DNA from: Gonatopus flavifemur
Lineage: Eukaryota > Arthropoda > Insecta > Hymenoptera > Dryinidae
Reading direction: 5' to 3'
DNA length: 64,000 bases
NCBI GenBank assembly: GCA_018340375.1
Contig: JAFFJZ010000098.1
Coordinates: 62,001 to 126,000 of the forward strand
Each line of letters begins with the position of its first letter. Positions within the stretch are counted from its first letter, which is position 1. The notes beneath the pieces were generated by a model. The model was not told the origin of the DNA. It ran no database searches and worked only from the letters and a program-made list of their open reading frames with translations. Below, piece by piece: positions 1 to 11,892 of this stretch. Both the position numbers and the translations under genes were made by a program.

Positions 1-2
1 CA

Positions 3-1242
3 CTCAGGTCGTTGTCTCTCCCAAATTTGGCCGATTTCATTATCCTGAACATGGCCTTGAAGGTTGTGGAACCCGATATCAAGACATTATTCCAGAACAA
101 ATATGCTGATGAGGATTTTCCTACCTTTGATGATCTTGTATCGTTCATGAGGGATCAACCTAAGGTTGTAAAGCTGGTTAATCTTCCGAGTTCTAGAATT
201 TCCACAGCTTCGAATGTAAATCGTCATACGACGAATTCACATCACAACCATATGGGATATAAACCTACTCTAACTCCGACGAAATCCTTTCTCTCAAAGT
301 CTCACTTAGCGGTTCGTCAAAGTGCTCCACCCAGCTCTTCCAATAATGTACGTAATCCTATCGTGTCTTGTTCTGTGTGCAATCAAGAACACCGTATCTA
401 TTTGTGTCCGAAGTTTCAATCTATGACGGTGGAGGAGTGTTTCGAAGTTACCAAAACCTTGAATCTATGTTATGCCTGTCTCGGACATCATTCTCGGTCT
501 CAGTGTGATAGTAAATTATCGTGCCGTACGTGTCATAGTAAAACTCATCATACGATGTTACATAGAGATCCTTCCGAAGCATCGTCATCTAGCGTTCCTT
601 CTAATTTGGTACATACTGGTGATAGTTCTCGGATAACTTCTAATAACCCTTCTATTAGTTCTCTTAATTGTCGAACGAGTCATGCTGCTGCGAGTTTGGG
701 TTTTCACCAGAGTTTGATGGGTACGGCTCAGGCTCATATTTTATCTCAGACTGGTGATTGGGTAGAATGCCGTCTCATTATTGATCCTGCTAGTGAGTCC
801 TCTTTTATCACCGAATCTATGGTTCAAACACTTAAACTCACTCGTAAGAGGCTTTCGGTCAACATTGTCGGCGTAGGTTCATCTGCGTTTCCGAATAATC
901 GTGGATTTGTCAATCTCGATCTCAAACCCGTGAATACGGTCAGCCCAATTCTGCCTGTTGATGCAATCATATTGGGGTCAATTTCTCCTGACGGCCCAAG
1001 ATACCCATTATTTCCTTCTATTCATCTTTCCTCATCTTGGGTTAGCTGGTCCTGAATTTGATCAGTCTCAGCCAATCGACTTTCTTTTGGGTGTTAATCA
1101 TTATTCAGATGGTTTGGGTCATAAGTTGGTACATATCCCAGGAGAGCCTCCAGCACTTAAAACTATTTTTGGATTTGTTTTGTTTAGTAAAGTTCCTACT
1201 GATATCGCTTCTAATGTATGTCACTCATATCTTACTCAATAA
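3..1242 (+). pseudogene. BEL/Pao retrotransposon gag and aspartic protease region, broken
   Basis: Fragment of a BEL/Pao polyprotein. The frame is open from the window edge to 1055, so the true start lies outside. Numbered from position 12, residues 120-184 hold three Cys/His knuckles (CSVC..., CYAC..., CRTC...H...H) typical of BEL gag. Residues 251-270 match the Pao-type (A17) protease active site, with Asp257 in a D-P-A-S context where the family normally has D-x-G-S, so the glycine is lost. A frameshift near 1030-1060 moves the protease tail to the next frame (about 958-1242), which carries the usual LAGPEF...PIDFLLG and IFGFVL motifs before a stop at 1240. The gag would package RNA and the protease would cleave the polyprotein; neither can be made intact here. 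Family assignment is firm and non-functionality is evident. Confidence 0.85.
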
Positions 1243-1326
1243 CAGTCTCTAGATGAAACTATTCGTAGATTTTGAGAAATAGAGGAGGTAGATTATGCTG
1301 ATCCATCAACTGCTGAGCACAATGAT

Positions 1327-2279
1327 GTGTTTAATAAGTATTTCACCGATACTACGGTGAGAGATGAACCCGGGAGATATGAGCTTGCTCTTCCATTCAA
1401 AAATCTTTTAATTCCTCAAGATTCAGGGTCAACTCGAGATATCGCGTATAAACGATTGCTTGGGTTGGAGCGGAGATTCACTCGTCAACCTGTCTTGTAT
1501 AATTCTTATCGAGAAAACTTGCAAAATTATTCAGATCAAGATCATATAAGACTTGCGCTCCACCCAGTTGATTATTTATTACCGCATCACATCGTGCTTA
1601 GAGAAAGTGTCACCATACAAGTAAGGGTTGTTTTCAACGGAAGTGAAAAGAGCAACACGAACCATAGTTTGAATGATTATCTACTTCCGGGTCCCAAACT
1701 TCAAGCTGATATTTCGACGATCTTGTTCAATTTCAGGCTGCATGCTATGGCTCTTACCGCAGACATTGAGCAAATGTTCCGATGTATTCGGTTACAACCT
1801 GAAGTTCGTCAGTATGTTCATTCCCTCTGGCAGCAGAATCATACTTCACCCATACAGAATGAGAATTGACAACCTTGCCGTTTGGGCTCACTTGCAGCCC
1901 ATATATCGCTCAACGGGTTATCAAGCAATTCATGATAGATGAAGGTCATCGTTTTCCATATGCGGCCGAGAAACTCCAATCGAATGTTTATGTTGACGAT
2001 GTCGTGTGTTCGGTGCCAACTCCAGACGATGGCATACGACTCTATCAGCAGTTGATCGGATTGTTTAGTCTGAGAGGATTCGTCTTGCGAAAATGTGCCA
2101 GCAATAGTGTCGAAGTTCTGAATAATATCCCTAGTGACAGGCAGATTTCTAATGTTTCGTTCAATGTTCAACCCAGTATCAAGCTCTTAGAGTTCATGTT
2201 GTATCCAGTTTCCGATACTTTCGGTTATGGATTTTGCCCCGAAGAATTGATTTGTACGAAAAGAGCTATATTGTCTTAA
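1327..2279 (+). pseudogene. BEL/Pao reverse transcriptase, frameshifted
   Basis: This continues the polyprotein above after stops at 1240 and around 1273. The first frame (1327-1869) has the N-terminal RT region with RVVFNGS and the motif-A segment ALTADIEQMF, whose Asp is the first catalytic residue. A frameshift near 1860 leads to 1866-2279, which has LPFGLTCSPY (motif B) and YVDDVV, the catalytic Asp pair. Order and spacing match Pao/BEL RT, which copies the element RNA into DNA in cytoplasmic particles. The frame ends at a stop at 2277-2279 before the thumb is complete. It is clearly a decayed copy, although the catalytic motifs survive. Confidence 0.88.
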
Positions 2280-2369
2280 GTAGCTAGGATATTTGATGCC
2301 CACGGTTATTTGACTCCCTTCACGTTCTGAGTCAAGGTTTTTATTCAACATCTATGGATCAAGGAGATT

Positions 2370-3307
2370 GTGTGGGATGTAGAAATCCCTGATTACCTCA
2401 GAAGAGTTTGGGTCGAATTTCATTCTCAGCTTCCGCAAATCAAAAACATTCGAATCTCTCGTTATATTCAGGCCGATGATGCTATTCATTTCACTTTGAT
2501 TAGGTTTTGCGATGCCAGCGAAAGGGGTTATGCAGCATGCTCCTATCCTCGTATCCAGCTTGAGAATCAAGAGATACATGTCTACCTATTGAAGGCAAAG
2601 AGTAAAGTTTCTCCCTCGAAGACCTTGATATTCCACGATTGGAGTTGACTAGCGCTTCGCTCTTAACTAGGTTGTTTGAGTCGCTTCGAGATTTCCGCTC
2701 ACGGTAACCTACTCATCAGGTTTCCCGCTTCACAGATAGCATGGTCGTTTTGTCCCGGCTACATACTTCTCCTCATCTTCTCAATATGTATGTTGTTAAT
2801 CGTGTGACTCAAATTGTAGATATTTTGCCGTCTCATATATGTTGGCATGTGTCTAGTCAGGATAACTTTGCTGACGTTGCATCTAGAGGTTTATATCCCT
2901 CCCAATTATGTATCAGTGATATCTGGTGGAAAGGGCCATCTTATTCATACTCACCTATTGATCAATGGGTTTTAATTAAACCTCCTCTGAAGGATTCTTC
3001 ACCTGAACTCAAGATGTCATCGGTTGGATTGGCTAGCAGCGCAGAGGCGCATTCAAATCATCTCTTCGCAGTCTTGTTAGCCACCGTTCCTCCTTTGTCG
3101 CGTTTAGAGCGCATTATTGCATATGTATTACGGTTTGTGAACAACATTCGTGGTCAGGCGACTCCTCGACGGATAGGAGTCATCACTTCCGAAGAGTGTT
3201 TCCGAGCATTTTGTGTGCTCATTATTTGGACGCAGGGTCAATATCTTTCCGACGTACTAAGTGACTTGGAACAAGATCGTCCCGTTGAAGGATTAATTCG
3301 GCATTGA
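2370..3307 (+). pseudogene. BEL/Pao RNase H and connection region, broken
   Basis: Two frames follow the RT in order. Positions 2370-2648 include IRFCDASERGYAACSY, the first RNase H motif (D-A-S in a Pao context). Positions 2741-3307 include CWHVSSQDNFADVASRG, the usual end of RNase H, followed by the linker that precedes the integrase. They are separated by a stop at 2646 and roughly 90 bp of disrupted sequence in which the middle of RNase H should lie. The protein would degrade the RNA strand of the RNA-DNA hybrid. It is a relic; only its position and two motif blocks support the call. Confidence 0.78.
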
Positions 3308-3461
3308 CTCCTGTTTTGTCACACGGCGGTCTCCTTAGGGCGGGGGGTCGATTGTCCTTGTCTCCACCTTCCGATGAGGCCAAACACCCTGTCATAATTC
3401 CTCACAAAAGTCCTTTGGCCCTTCTTATATATCAATATTATCACAAGTTAACGCTTCATGG

Positions 3462-4560
3462 GTGACCTCAGCTTCTTCAATCTTTGATTCAGCCAAAATT
3501 CTGGATCATCGGTATTCGATCCTTATTGCGGCATGTCATCTTCAATGCAATCAAATTCTAGAGAATGTTATAGGTTCAAGGCGGAGCCCATGGAACCGTT
3601 CATGTCCAGTGTGCCTGGATTTAGATTTCGATGTATACGAGCTTTTGTTGAGACTGGTGTAGGTCTTGCGGGTCCATATTCAGTTAAAGAAAGTCGTCGT
3701 CGAAATGCTCGATGTCAGGAAGGCTGGATCGCTTGTTTTACGTGTTTGACCACACGTGCTGTTCATTTGGATTTAGTATTGGATATGTCAACTTCATCGT
3801 TTCTGGCTTCGTTCGACCGGTTTATTGCGAGAAGGGAATTACCGACCCGAATGCATAGTGACCTGGGGACGAATTTCGTTGGATCTGCTCGTTGTTTGAA
3901 GGAACTCCAGGAGTCATTGTCACGAAGTTCAGATGAGATTCAGGCTTATTGTGAGTCTAAGGAGATAACCTGGCACCTCAATCCACCAGCTTCTCCCAAT
4001 TCTGGAGGTTGTTGGGAGGCCACCGTCAAATTGATGAAACATCATTTGCATCGTGTCATCGCGGATAGGCCGTTGACTCACGGAGAGTTCATTACGGTTC
4101 TGGCTGAAGTGGAAGTCGTTTTGAATTCACGGCCTTTGTGCCCCTCATCGACCAATCCTAACGATGGGGTTGACTAGCTGACTCCGGGCCATTTTTTGGT
4201 CGGAGCTGCGTTGGTGTTGAGTCGTTCCGAGACTGATGCTCGGATTAAGCGTATGAACCTTCCCTACCGATGAAAACTAATTTATCAAAGGGGACAGGAC
4301 ACCTGGGAACCTTGGTTGGCGTAATACGTGCATACTCTTATGCAAGGATCTGAATGGGAGAAGGATACTGGTTCTATCCAGGATGGACAGCTCGTTTTGT
4401 TATCTCATCAAAACATTCTTCCTACTAATTGGTCTGTGGCTCGAGTCTTGGAGCTGTTTCCAGGTGCTGATGATGTAATCCGCGTCGTTTAATTGGAGAC
4501 ACCAAGAGGTGAGCTTACCAGGCCGTTGAAGAGAATTTGCAGACTGCCGTTTTCAACGTG
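3462..4560 (+). pseudogene. BEL/Pao integrase and C-terminal (DUF5641-like) domain, broken
   Basis: The integrase core is readable at 3641-4177. It has GPYSV near its start, HSDLGTNFVG (second catalytic Asp) and PNSGGCWEATVK (catalytic Glu), giving a D,D-35-E-type core. The first catalytic Asp, expected in a GVD context just before GPY, reads Gly (GVG), so the triad is incomplete. After a stop at 4176-4178 the same frame continues with LTPGHFLVG and, further on, NWSVARVLELFPG and LKRICRLP, which fit the DUF5641-like C-terminal domain, interrupted by more stops. The integrase would insert cDNA into chromosomes. The gene is dead: stops, frameshifts and one missing catalytic residue. Confidence 0.85.
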
Positions 4561-4646
4561 ACTCCAGGATCTGACTCCAGCTCTATCCACCGGGCCCTGT
4601 CTTCAAGGGTCAAGACTTTCTGACTATGCATTTTGGGTGCGGGAAA

Positions 4647-5262
4647 TGTTGGAAATCATATGTGAATTTTGCCGGACAATGTTTCCGTTTAATGTGTTGT
4701 ACGGTGTAGTGGGGATGATCATTCGCGCGTTACGGATTTTCTTCTACGTGTCTCGTTCGTTGCCGTGCCGCTTATCGTCAGAGTGAAGTCAGTCTCGTGA
4801 CCGGTTTCATCACTCTGTCGCATGTACGTTCTCTACGTTTTGTCACTGTGCTGGATAAAAGTATGTCTTCGACGGCCACTATGTCTCTTTCTCTCTGACG
4901 GAATCCAGCAATTTCTTCTTCACTCTCAACGTCCATGAGCTCCATCGACATCATCTTTACGTCGCTCTGCATATATCTGGCCAGATGAGTTAATGAACAA
5001 TTATTACATGATTCCATGATCAATTCATTAGTAACTTTGTACTGTGATATTGCGCTGAAAGAATCAACGTGTATCATGCTCATCGCTCATTCTGGTCATC
5101 TTTTCGAAGCGATGATTTATTTAGTCTATATTGTGATTTGCATGCTTTTAAAACCTAGAATGCTTAAATCTTATGATCACTATATGATTTATCGGGTTTC
5201 GAGGAATATGCTTTATAGACTAACATACTCGAGGGAAGTTATTTCAGTTCCTATCATCGATG
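4647..5262 (+). repeat. Probable 3' LTR of the BEL/Pao element (start clear, end uncertain)
   Basis: A purine-rich tract (about 4634-4646, GGGTGCGGGAAA) is followed at 4647 by TGTTGGAAATC, the usual polypurine tract to LTR transition in BEL elements. It sits directly downstream of the integrase C-terminal domain. No 5' LTR lies in the window to compare with, so the right end is a guess somewhere between about 5.1 and 5.6 kb. Confidence 0.4.
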
Positions 5263-5649
5263 TTCGGTTTTTTCGTTTTCATGGAGTTTCGGCGAAGGCT
5301 GACACAAAGAGTACATTCAATCCCTGAAGTATTCTCTATGAATTCTTCAAGAACTCATATAGGAGTTCATAAAGTACTCAATTTGAATCCATTAAGGATA
5401 GCGAATGTATTTCCGTTATCTCAGTTCAGAATGCATTCTCAGAGAAATTCTTTCAGTCCTAAAAAATTCTCAATGAACTTACTCGATGAACTCTTTATGA
5501 AGTCATCCAGATGTCATTACAGGACGTGAGAATTTTGAAATTTTTTCAATTTCTTCATCTTTCTTTGAATTTGAATTTATGTACAAAAATAGCTTGTGAT
5601 TGATCAATGTATATGTTATTATCAACATGCACTGAAAGGAGTTTGATGA
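5263..5649. other. No gene; short palindromic words
   Basis: No coding region was found. Between 5290 and 5525 there are recurring GAACTC/GAGTTC and CTTCAAGAA-type words, resembling the hairpin-word arrays seen in other elements of this window. The stretch may be LTR tail or a degraded MITE. Confidence 0.3.
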
Positions 5650-5653
5650 TTAA

Positions 5654-5836
5654 CCTGCCATTTCAATAATGCGCAGCTTTCGTACGTAAGACTTGCGCGG
5701 CTCTTACGCTAAAGCTGACTCAGGTGTTGAACGTAACTGTGGTTGTACGTAATTGCGCGCAGCTCCTGTGCCCGATTTGGCGCACGAGCCGCACCAAGCC
5801 GTACGTACAAACGCTGCTTCCCACTGGAATCGCAGG
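5654..5836. mobile_element. piggyBac-type MITE flanked by TTAA
   Basis: TTAA at 5650-5653 and again at 5837-5840 bracket a 183-bp GC-richer segment with short inverted ends (CCTGCCATT against CCTGCGATT on the other strand). TTAA target duplications are diagnostic of piggyBac transposition. The interior repeats CGTACGTA and GCGC words and has no frame. It is too small to code, so it would have depended on a transposase elsewhere. Confidence 0.5.
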
Positions 5837-5840
5837 TTAA

Positions 5841-6329
5841 GCGCCAAAATTTTTCAACGCGCATGTAATATTCACTACAATCTTATTTGATAATTCTTCA
5901 AGCACTGAAATGCTTTTATTCATGCAAATTCACATTGGAATGTTAATTCATTTTCCATTCAATATCAATGCAAAAAATGAAATAATGAATTATTCAACAC
6001 GAATTCATATAAATCATCTCATTGAAATGAATGAAATTATGAGATTAGCTGTTTGATCAATGTCCATCTGAATCAGTGATATATGCACATGGAGAAGTTA
6101 ACTGAAGGTGATATCTTGATGGCAGTAAAAATCTTATTCAGATTGAAGATCATGAGACTCTTATCACATTCCAACTGAATTGGAACTCCATATAATACCG
6201 CAATTTGATTCAATAAGTCGATTCAAATCCAACGGAATCGTTTCGAAACAAATATTTGATCAAATGGAATCAGAACTATTGTGAACATTCAGGGTGGTTG
6301 CATTTATTCCAAAGAGGTTAATGCATATT
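5841..6329. other. No recognised feature
   Basis: AT-rich sequence with several ATTCATT/AATGAAT words and no convincing reading frame. It probably represents the host sequence into which the old RTE element inserted. Confidence 0.5.
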
Positions 6330-6339
6330 AGTTGGGAAT
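6330..6339 (+). repeat. Target-site duplication of the old RTE copy (3' side)
   Basis: AGTTGGGAAT lies just outside the 3' (ATG)n tail of the minus-strand RTE. Its reverse complement, ATTCCCAACT, occurs at 21202-21211 just outside an RTE 5' end. The two are therefore in opposite orientation, as expected if one was moved by an inversion. Confidence 0.75.
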
Positions 6340-7856
6340 CATCATCGTGAAGTAATCAGTCTTACGACTGGTTTGATGAAACCCTCCACCCCTGTCTATT
6401 ATCCGCCAAACGTTTAATTTCTACATATCTACTACATCCCTTGTCTTGTACGATTTGCTTCATATAACTTGCTCTAGGTCTACCTTTACCAGTTTTACCA
6501 TTCATTTTCCCTTCCAATATTGTTTTCAATAAACTCTCATGCCGTAATGTGTGTCCTATAAGATTGCTTCTTTTTTCACGATGTGTTTCAAAAGATTTCT
6601 TTCTTCATTTATCTGCTCGAGTACTTCTTCATTTTTGACTTTGTCTATCCATTTTATTCTGAGCACCCTCCTATAACACCACATTCCAAAAGATTCAAGT
6701 CTTCGTTGATCAGTTTTCCCCATCGTCCAAGTCCGCAACCATATAATGCTGTGCTCCAAACGTAACTTTTCAAGAATTTCGTCCTTACTTCCAAGCTCAT
6801 ATTTTTTGAGCATAATAACTGTTTCTTTTGGTGAAGAGCCCGTTTGCCTTGTGCTACTCTTGCTCTTGTATCTCTTTCACTTTCGCCGTTTTCTGTAATT
6901 ATGCTTCCTAGATATTTGCATTCTTTCACCTGTTCAATTGTCTCGGTATCTATTTTGATTTTCGTTCTTCTAGCTGTTTTCGCTGCTGTACACATCATGA
7001 ATTTTGTTTTGTCTTTATTTATATTCATACAATAGTTTTCCAATAATATTGTTCTCATAGTGTTGAGAATATTTTCTAACTCAGTACGACTCGTGGCAAG
7101 TATAGCTATGTCATCCGCGAATCTCAACATACTTATATTTTCTCCCTGAATCTGTAATTTCGATTGAATTTCCTCCTTCACTTCGTTCATTGCTTCTTCT
7201 ATATATAAATTGAACATCAGTGGCGATAATGAGCATCCTTGTCTCACCCCTCTTCTTATTTGTGCTTCCCCTTCCTGACCCTCTATGTCTATTATTGCAC
7301 TTTGACTCTTATATAATTCGTATATTATTCTTCTATCTTTATAATTTATTCCCACCTTCTTCAGGATCGCAAACATCTCCTCCTAGTCCACATTATTGGA
7401 AGCCTTTTGTATATCTACAAAACCTATGTACACAGATTTCTTCAGCGCTATCCTTTTCTCTATTACTGCCCTCAGTGCTAAAATTGCTCCTCGCGTTCCC
7501 CTATTTTTTCTGGAACCAAACTGATCTTCTGCCAATCTACTCTCTATTTTATTTTCCATCCTCCTGTATATAATTTTGGTCAGTATCTTCGAAGCATGTG
7601 AAGTTAAACTGATCGTTCTGTAGTTCTCGCATTTGTCTGTCCCTTGTTTTTTCGGGATAGCGACAATTTTATTCTTTTGGAAATCTTCCGGTACTTCTCC
7701 TTTTTCGTACATGTCTCTAATCAATTCAAACAGTGCGTCACGAGTTCCTTCACTGGAGGCCTTTATAAGGTCCGCACTTATGCCATCTATGCCTGGCGCT
7801 TCATTATTTTTCAGTTCTTTCAAAGCCTTGTCGAATTCTGATCTCAATATCGAATC
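6340..7856 (-). pseudogene. Old RTE LINE copy, 3' part (RT and C-terminus)
   Basis: Read on the minus strand from 7856 to 6340, this is the RT half of an RTE-clade LINE. APGIDGISAD, VRQGCSLSPL and FADDIAI are readable, followed by the C-terminal GRP region and a (CAT)n tail at 6340-6345. Several frameshifts and stops break it, for example near 7380 and 6650. The first residues of the frame that runs past 7856 come from the neighbouring younger element and are not RTE coding sequence. Sequence 5' of this part resumes exactly at 11210, after the younger element. Confidence 0.88.
7846..7856. repeat. 11-bp target-site duplication, left copy
   Basis: AATATCGAATC here is repeated exactly at 11210-11220. 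It flanks the full-length RTE insertion. Confidence 0.9.
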
Positions 7857-10800
7857 CCTCCCCGTGGATGATTGCGGGTCTTCCAGGGGGATATTCATGA
7901 TACCTGTCCTTGATATCCTTTTTATCCATCCCTGGTAGTATCTGCTTCCTTTACGTGGTGGGGAGGATAAGTATCTTAGAGTTGGATCTTTTTTTTGAGT
8001 GGAATAAACTACTCAAGAGAAAGAATACAAACTGAGAGAAACGAAATCATCCTAATGCCAGAAACATCGGCAAAATCAAACGGAAGGAAAGCAAGGGGGA
8101 ATTACCTTCCTTGACATGTTTCAATACTTCCCGAGGAAATGAAACCTTTTTCCTAACCTGGAATATTATGTAACAAAAACAAACAAACAAATTAATAAAT
8201 ACATGATGGCGCTCTCTCGAGTAAAATATTCCGGAGGTAAACTAGTCTCCCGTTCGGATCTCCGGGTGGAGGCTGCTCGAGGAAGCTTCATCAGCGAGGA
8301 ACGAAAACCGAAGAATAGGATAGGGAAAAGAAACAACATTCTTCGAGTCGGAGCGTGGAATGTTAGATCACTGAGGCAAGCGGGAAAATTAGAAAATTTG
8401 AAATTAGAAATGAATAGGTTGAATATAGACGTAATGGGGATTAGCGAAATGAGATGGCCACAAGAGGGCGATTTCTGGAGTGGGGATTACAGAATAATTC
8501 ATACAGGATCAAAGAACGGTCAAGCAGGTGTAGGAATTGTAATGCATAAAAGAGTAGGAAATAGAATAGAAAATTATTTGCAACATAATGAACGTGTGAT
8601 GATGGTTAGAATCAGAACAAAACCGGTAGACACAGTCATAGTCCAAGTATACATGCCCACATCTGCATATTCGGAGGAAGATATTGAAAAAACGTACGAA
8701 GAAATAGAAGAAGTGATAGAATATGTGAAGGGAGAAGAGAATTTGATAGTGATGGGGGATTGGAATGCGGTAGTAGGACAAGGAAAAGAGGACAACATTA
8801 TAGGAGATTTCGCGTTAGGGAGGAGGAACGATAGAGCACAACGTTTAGTCGAATTTTGTGAACATCATAAGATGGTTATCACAAACACTTTATTCGAAAA
8901 TCATCCAGGAAGAATCTACACTTGGAAAATGCCAGGAGATACAGCAAGATACCAAATTGATTACATATTAGTGAAACAAAGATTTAGAAACCAAGTGAAA
9001 AACTGTAAAACTTATCCCGGTGCAGATATAGATAGTGATCATAATATGTTGATGATGAAATGTTCTCTGAAATTCAAATCTCTGAAGAAGAAAAGGAAAA
9101 TGCAGAAAAGATGGAATTTGAAGAACCTCAAGCAAAAACAAACACATGAGGCATTCGAGAAAATGTTGGATGAAAAATTGGGAGATCAAAAAGAGAAAGA
9201 CTTGGGAATAGAGAGGAGATGGACAAAGATGAAGGGGAATATAAGAGAATGTGCGGATAAGATTTTGAAGAATGATGGAGTAGAAGCTAAAAACCCATGG
9301 ATAACGGGAGAAATTTTAGAATTGATAAGTGAAAGAAGAAAATAAAAGAATAATGATAGCCAAGAAGGCCAGCAACGATACAAATCATTGAGAAATAAAA
9401 TAATAAGAGAATCAAGGAAAGCAAAAGAACAGTGGTTAGAAGAGAAATGTCAGGAAATAGAAATAAGATTGCATTTAGGAAAAATAGATGAAGTATATAG
9501 GATTATTAAAAGATTTTTCGGACAAATGAAATCTAGAAGCAATAAGATTAGAAACTCTCTAGGACGACAATTGATAAAAACGAAAGAGAAAATAGAACAG
9601 TGGATCAATCATTTGGAAGACTTGTATAGAGGAAACGATGATATAGCACTATTAGAGAAGGAGGAGGATGTAGATGAGGAAGAATTGGGAGATTCGATAT
9701 TGAGATCAGAATTCGACAAGGCTTTGAAAGAATTGAAAAATAATAAAGCGCCAGGCATAGATGGCATCAGTGCGGACTTTATAAAAGCCTCCAGTGAAGG
9801 AACTCGCGACGCACTGTTTGAATTGATTAGAGATATGTACGAAAAAGGAGAAGTACCGGAAGATTTCCAAAAGAATAAAATTGTCGCTATCCCGAAAAAA
9901 CAAGGGGCAGACAAATGCGAGAACTACAGAACGATCAGTTTAACTTTACATGCTTCCAAAATACTGACCAAAATTATATACAGGAGGATGGAAAATCAAA
10001 TAGAGAGTAGATTGGCAGAGGATCAGTTTGGTTTTAGAAGAAATAGGGGAACGCGAGAAGCAATCTTAGCACTCAGGGCAGTAATAGAGAAAAGGATAGC
10101 GCTGAAGAAATCTGTGTACATAGGTTCTGTAGATATACAAAAGGCTTTCGATAATGTGGACTGGGAGAAGATGTTTGCGATCCTGAAGAAGGTGGGAATA
10201 AATTATAAAGATAGAAGAATAATATACGAATTATATAAGAATCAAAGTGCAATAATAGACATAGAGGGTCAGGAAGGGGAAGCACAAATAAGAAGAGGGG
10301 TGAGACAAGGATGCTCATTATCGCCACTGATGTTCAATTTATATATAGAAGCAATGAACGAAGTGAAGGAGGAAATTCAATCGAAATTACAGATTCAGGG
10401 AGAAAATATAAGTATGTTGAGATTCGCGGATGACATAGCTATATTGGCCACGAGTAGTACTGAGTTAGAAAATATTCTCAACACCATGAGAACAATATTA
10501 TTGGAGAACTATTGTATGAATATAAATAGAGACAAAACAAAATTCATGATGTGTACAGCAGCGAAAACAGCTAGAAGAACGAGAATCAAAATAGATACCG
10601 AGACAGTTGAACAGGTGAAAGAATTCAAATATCTAGGAAGCATAATTACAGAGAACGGCAAAAGCGAAAGAGATATAAGAGCAAAAATAGCACAAGGGAA
10701 ACAGGCTTTCCATCAAAAGAGACAGTTATTATGCTCAAAAAATATAAGCTTGGAAGTAAGGAAGAAATTCTTGAAAAGTTACGTTTGGAGCACAGCATTA

Positions 10801-11209
10801 TATGGTTGCGAAACTTGGACAATGGGGAAAACTGATCAACGAAGACTTGCAGCTTTTGAAATGTGGTGTTATAGGAGGATGCTCAGAATAAAATGGATAG
10901 ACAAAGTCGAAAATGAAGAAGTACTCGAGCAGATAAATGAAGAAAGAAATCTTTTGAAACACATCGTGAAAAGGAGAAGCAATCTTATAGGACACACATT
11001 ACGGCATGAGAGTTTATTGAAAACAATATTGGAAGGGAAAATGAATGGTAAAACTGGTGAAGGTAGACCTAGAGCAAGTTATATGAAGCAAATCGTACAA
11101 GACAAGGGATGTAGTAGATATGTAGAAATTAAACGTTTGGCGGATAATAGACAGGGGTGGAGGGTTTCATCAAACCAGTCGTAAGACTGATTACTTCATG
11201 GTGATGATG
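7857..11209 (+). mobile_element. Full-length RTE-clade LINE inserted into an older RTE
   Basis: A 3353-bp element bounded by an 11-bp target duplication. It has a 5' UTR of 346 bp (7857-8202, starting CCTCCCC), one long coding region (8203-11184), a 3' UTR of only about 25 bp and a short (ATG)n tail ending at 11209. The short 3' UTR, microsatellite-like tail, APE-type endonuclease and RT are the RTE signature. The same 5' start recurs at 21213, which confirms the 5' end. It sits head-to-head inside the older minus-strand copy and must be the younger of the two. Confidence 0.92.
8203..11184 (+). pseudogene. RTE endonuclease-reverse transcriptase with one nonsense codon
   Basis: A single frame of 994 codons open from ATG 8203 to TAA 11182, except for TAA at 9343-9345 (codon 381). 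The related sequence at 11911-12165 (minus strand) has Tyr at this place, so TAY to TAA is the likely change. Residues 45-285 form an APE-type endonuclease: Asn53 (WNVRSL), Glu82 (SEMRW), Tyr150, Asp186/Asn188 (GDWNA), Asp253 and the SDH triplet 278-280. After the stop comes the RT: APGIDGIS, VDIQKAFD, RRGVRQGCSLSPL and FADD, then a C-terminal region with GRP. The protein would nick DNA and copy element RNA at the nick. All catalytic residues look present, so this copy is nearly intact. Readthrough or somatic expression is possible but unproven. Confidence 0.9.
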
Positions 11210-11220
11210 AATATCGAATC
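11210..11220. repeat. 11-bp target-site duplication, right copy
   Basis: Exact repeat of 7846-7856, directly after the (ATG)n tail of the younger RTE. Older RTE sequence resumes here. Confidence 0.9.
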
Positions 11221-11522
11221 TCCCAATTCTTCCTCATCTACATCCTCCTCCTTCTCTAAAAGTGCTATATCATCTTTCCCTCTATACAAGTCTTCCAAAT
11301 CATTTATCCACTGTTCTATTTTCTCTTCCGTTTTTATCAATTGTCGTCCTAGAGAGTTTCTAATCTCATTGCTCCTAGATTTCATCTGTCCGGAAAATCT
11401 TTTGATAATCCTATATGCTTCATCTATTTTTCCTGTTTCCAATCTTATTCCTATTTCCTGACATTTCTCTTCTAACCACTGTTCTTTCGCTTTCCTTGAT
11501 TCTTTTATTATTTTATTTCCTA

Positions 11523-11892
11523 CACGGAGAAAAAGGAATTCGCTGTGGCAGCGAAATCTACTTTTGCTGGGTTCCTTTTGCCAGAGCAGCAAATTTTTTG
11601 CTGTGACAGCAAACTATTCGCTGTTCCAGCAATATTGTTAGCTGCGACAGCGAATTTTTAGCTGTGGCAGCAAAAAATGTTTGCTATCCCAGCAAAATTT
11701 GTTTGCTATTCTGTATATAATACTGTAAATTTGCTGGCGGAGCAAACATTTTTTGCTGCCACAGCTAAAAAATTGCTGTCGTAGCTAACACGATTGCTGT
11801 TATAATAAATTTTCAGCTAGGTCAGCAAAAAATGTTGCTATCTTATATATAATACCTCGATTTGCTGCGTCAGCAAATTTTTTCTCTCCGTG
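11523..11892. mobile_element. TA-flanked MITE made of GCTG...CAGC hairpin words
   Basis: This 370-bp element begins CACGGAGAAAAA and ends TTTTTCTCTCCGTG, with TA on each side (11521-11522, 11893-11894). The interior is an array of about a dozen short palindromes of the form TTTGCTG-n-CAGCAAA in various states of decay. It has no coding capacity. The TA target and terminal CACGGA suggest a Tc1/mariner-superfamily partner. Confidence 0.8.

Noticed and set aside
6583..7938. Plus-strand frames over the RTE remnants
   Set aside because: They are antisense shadows of the minus-strand RT pseudogene.
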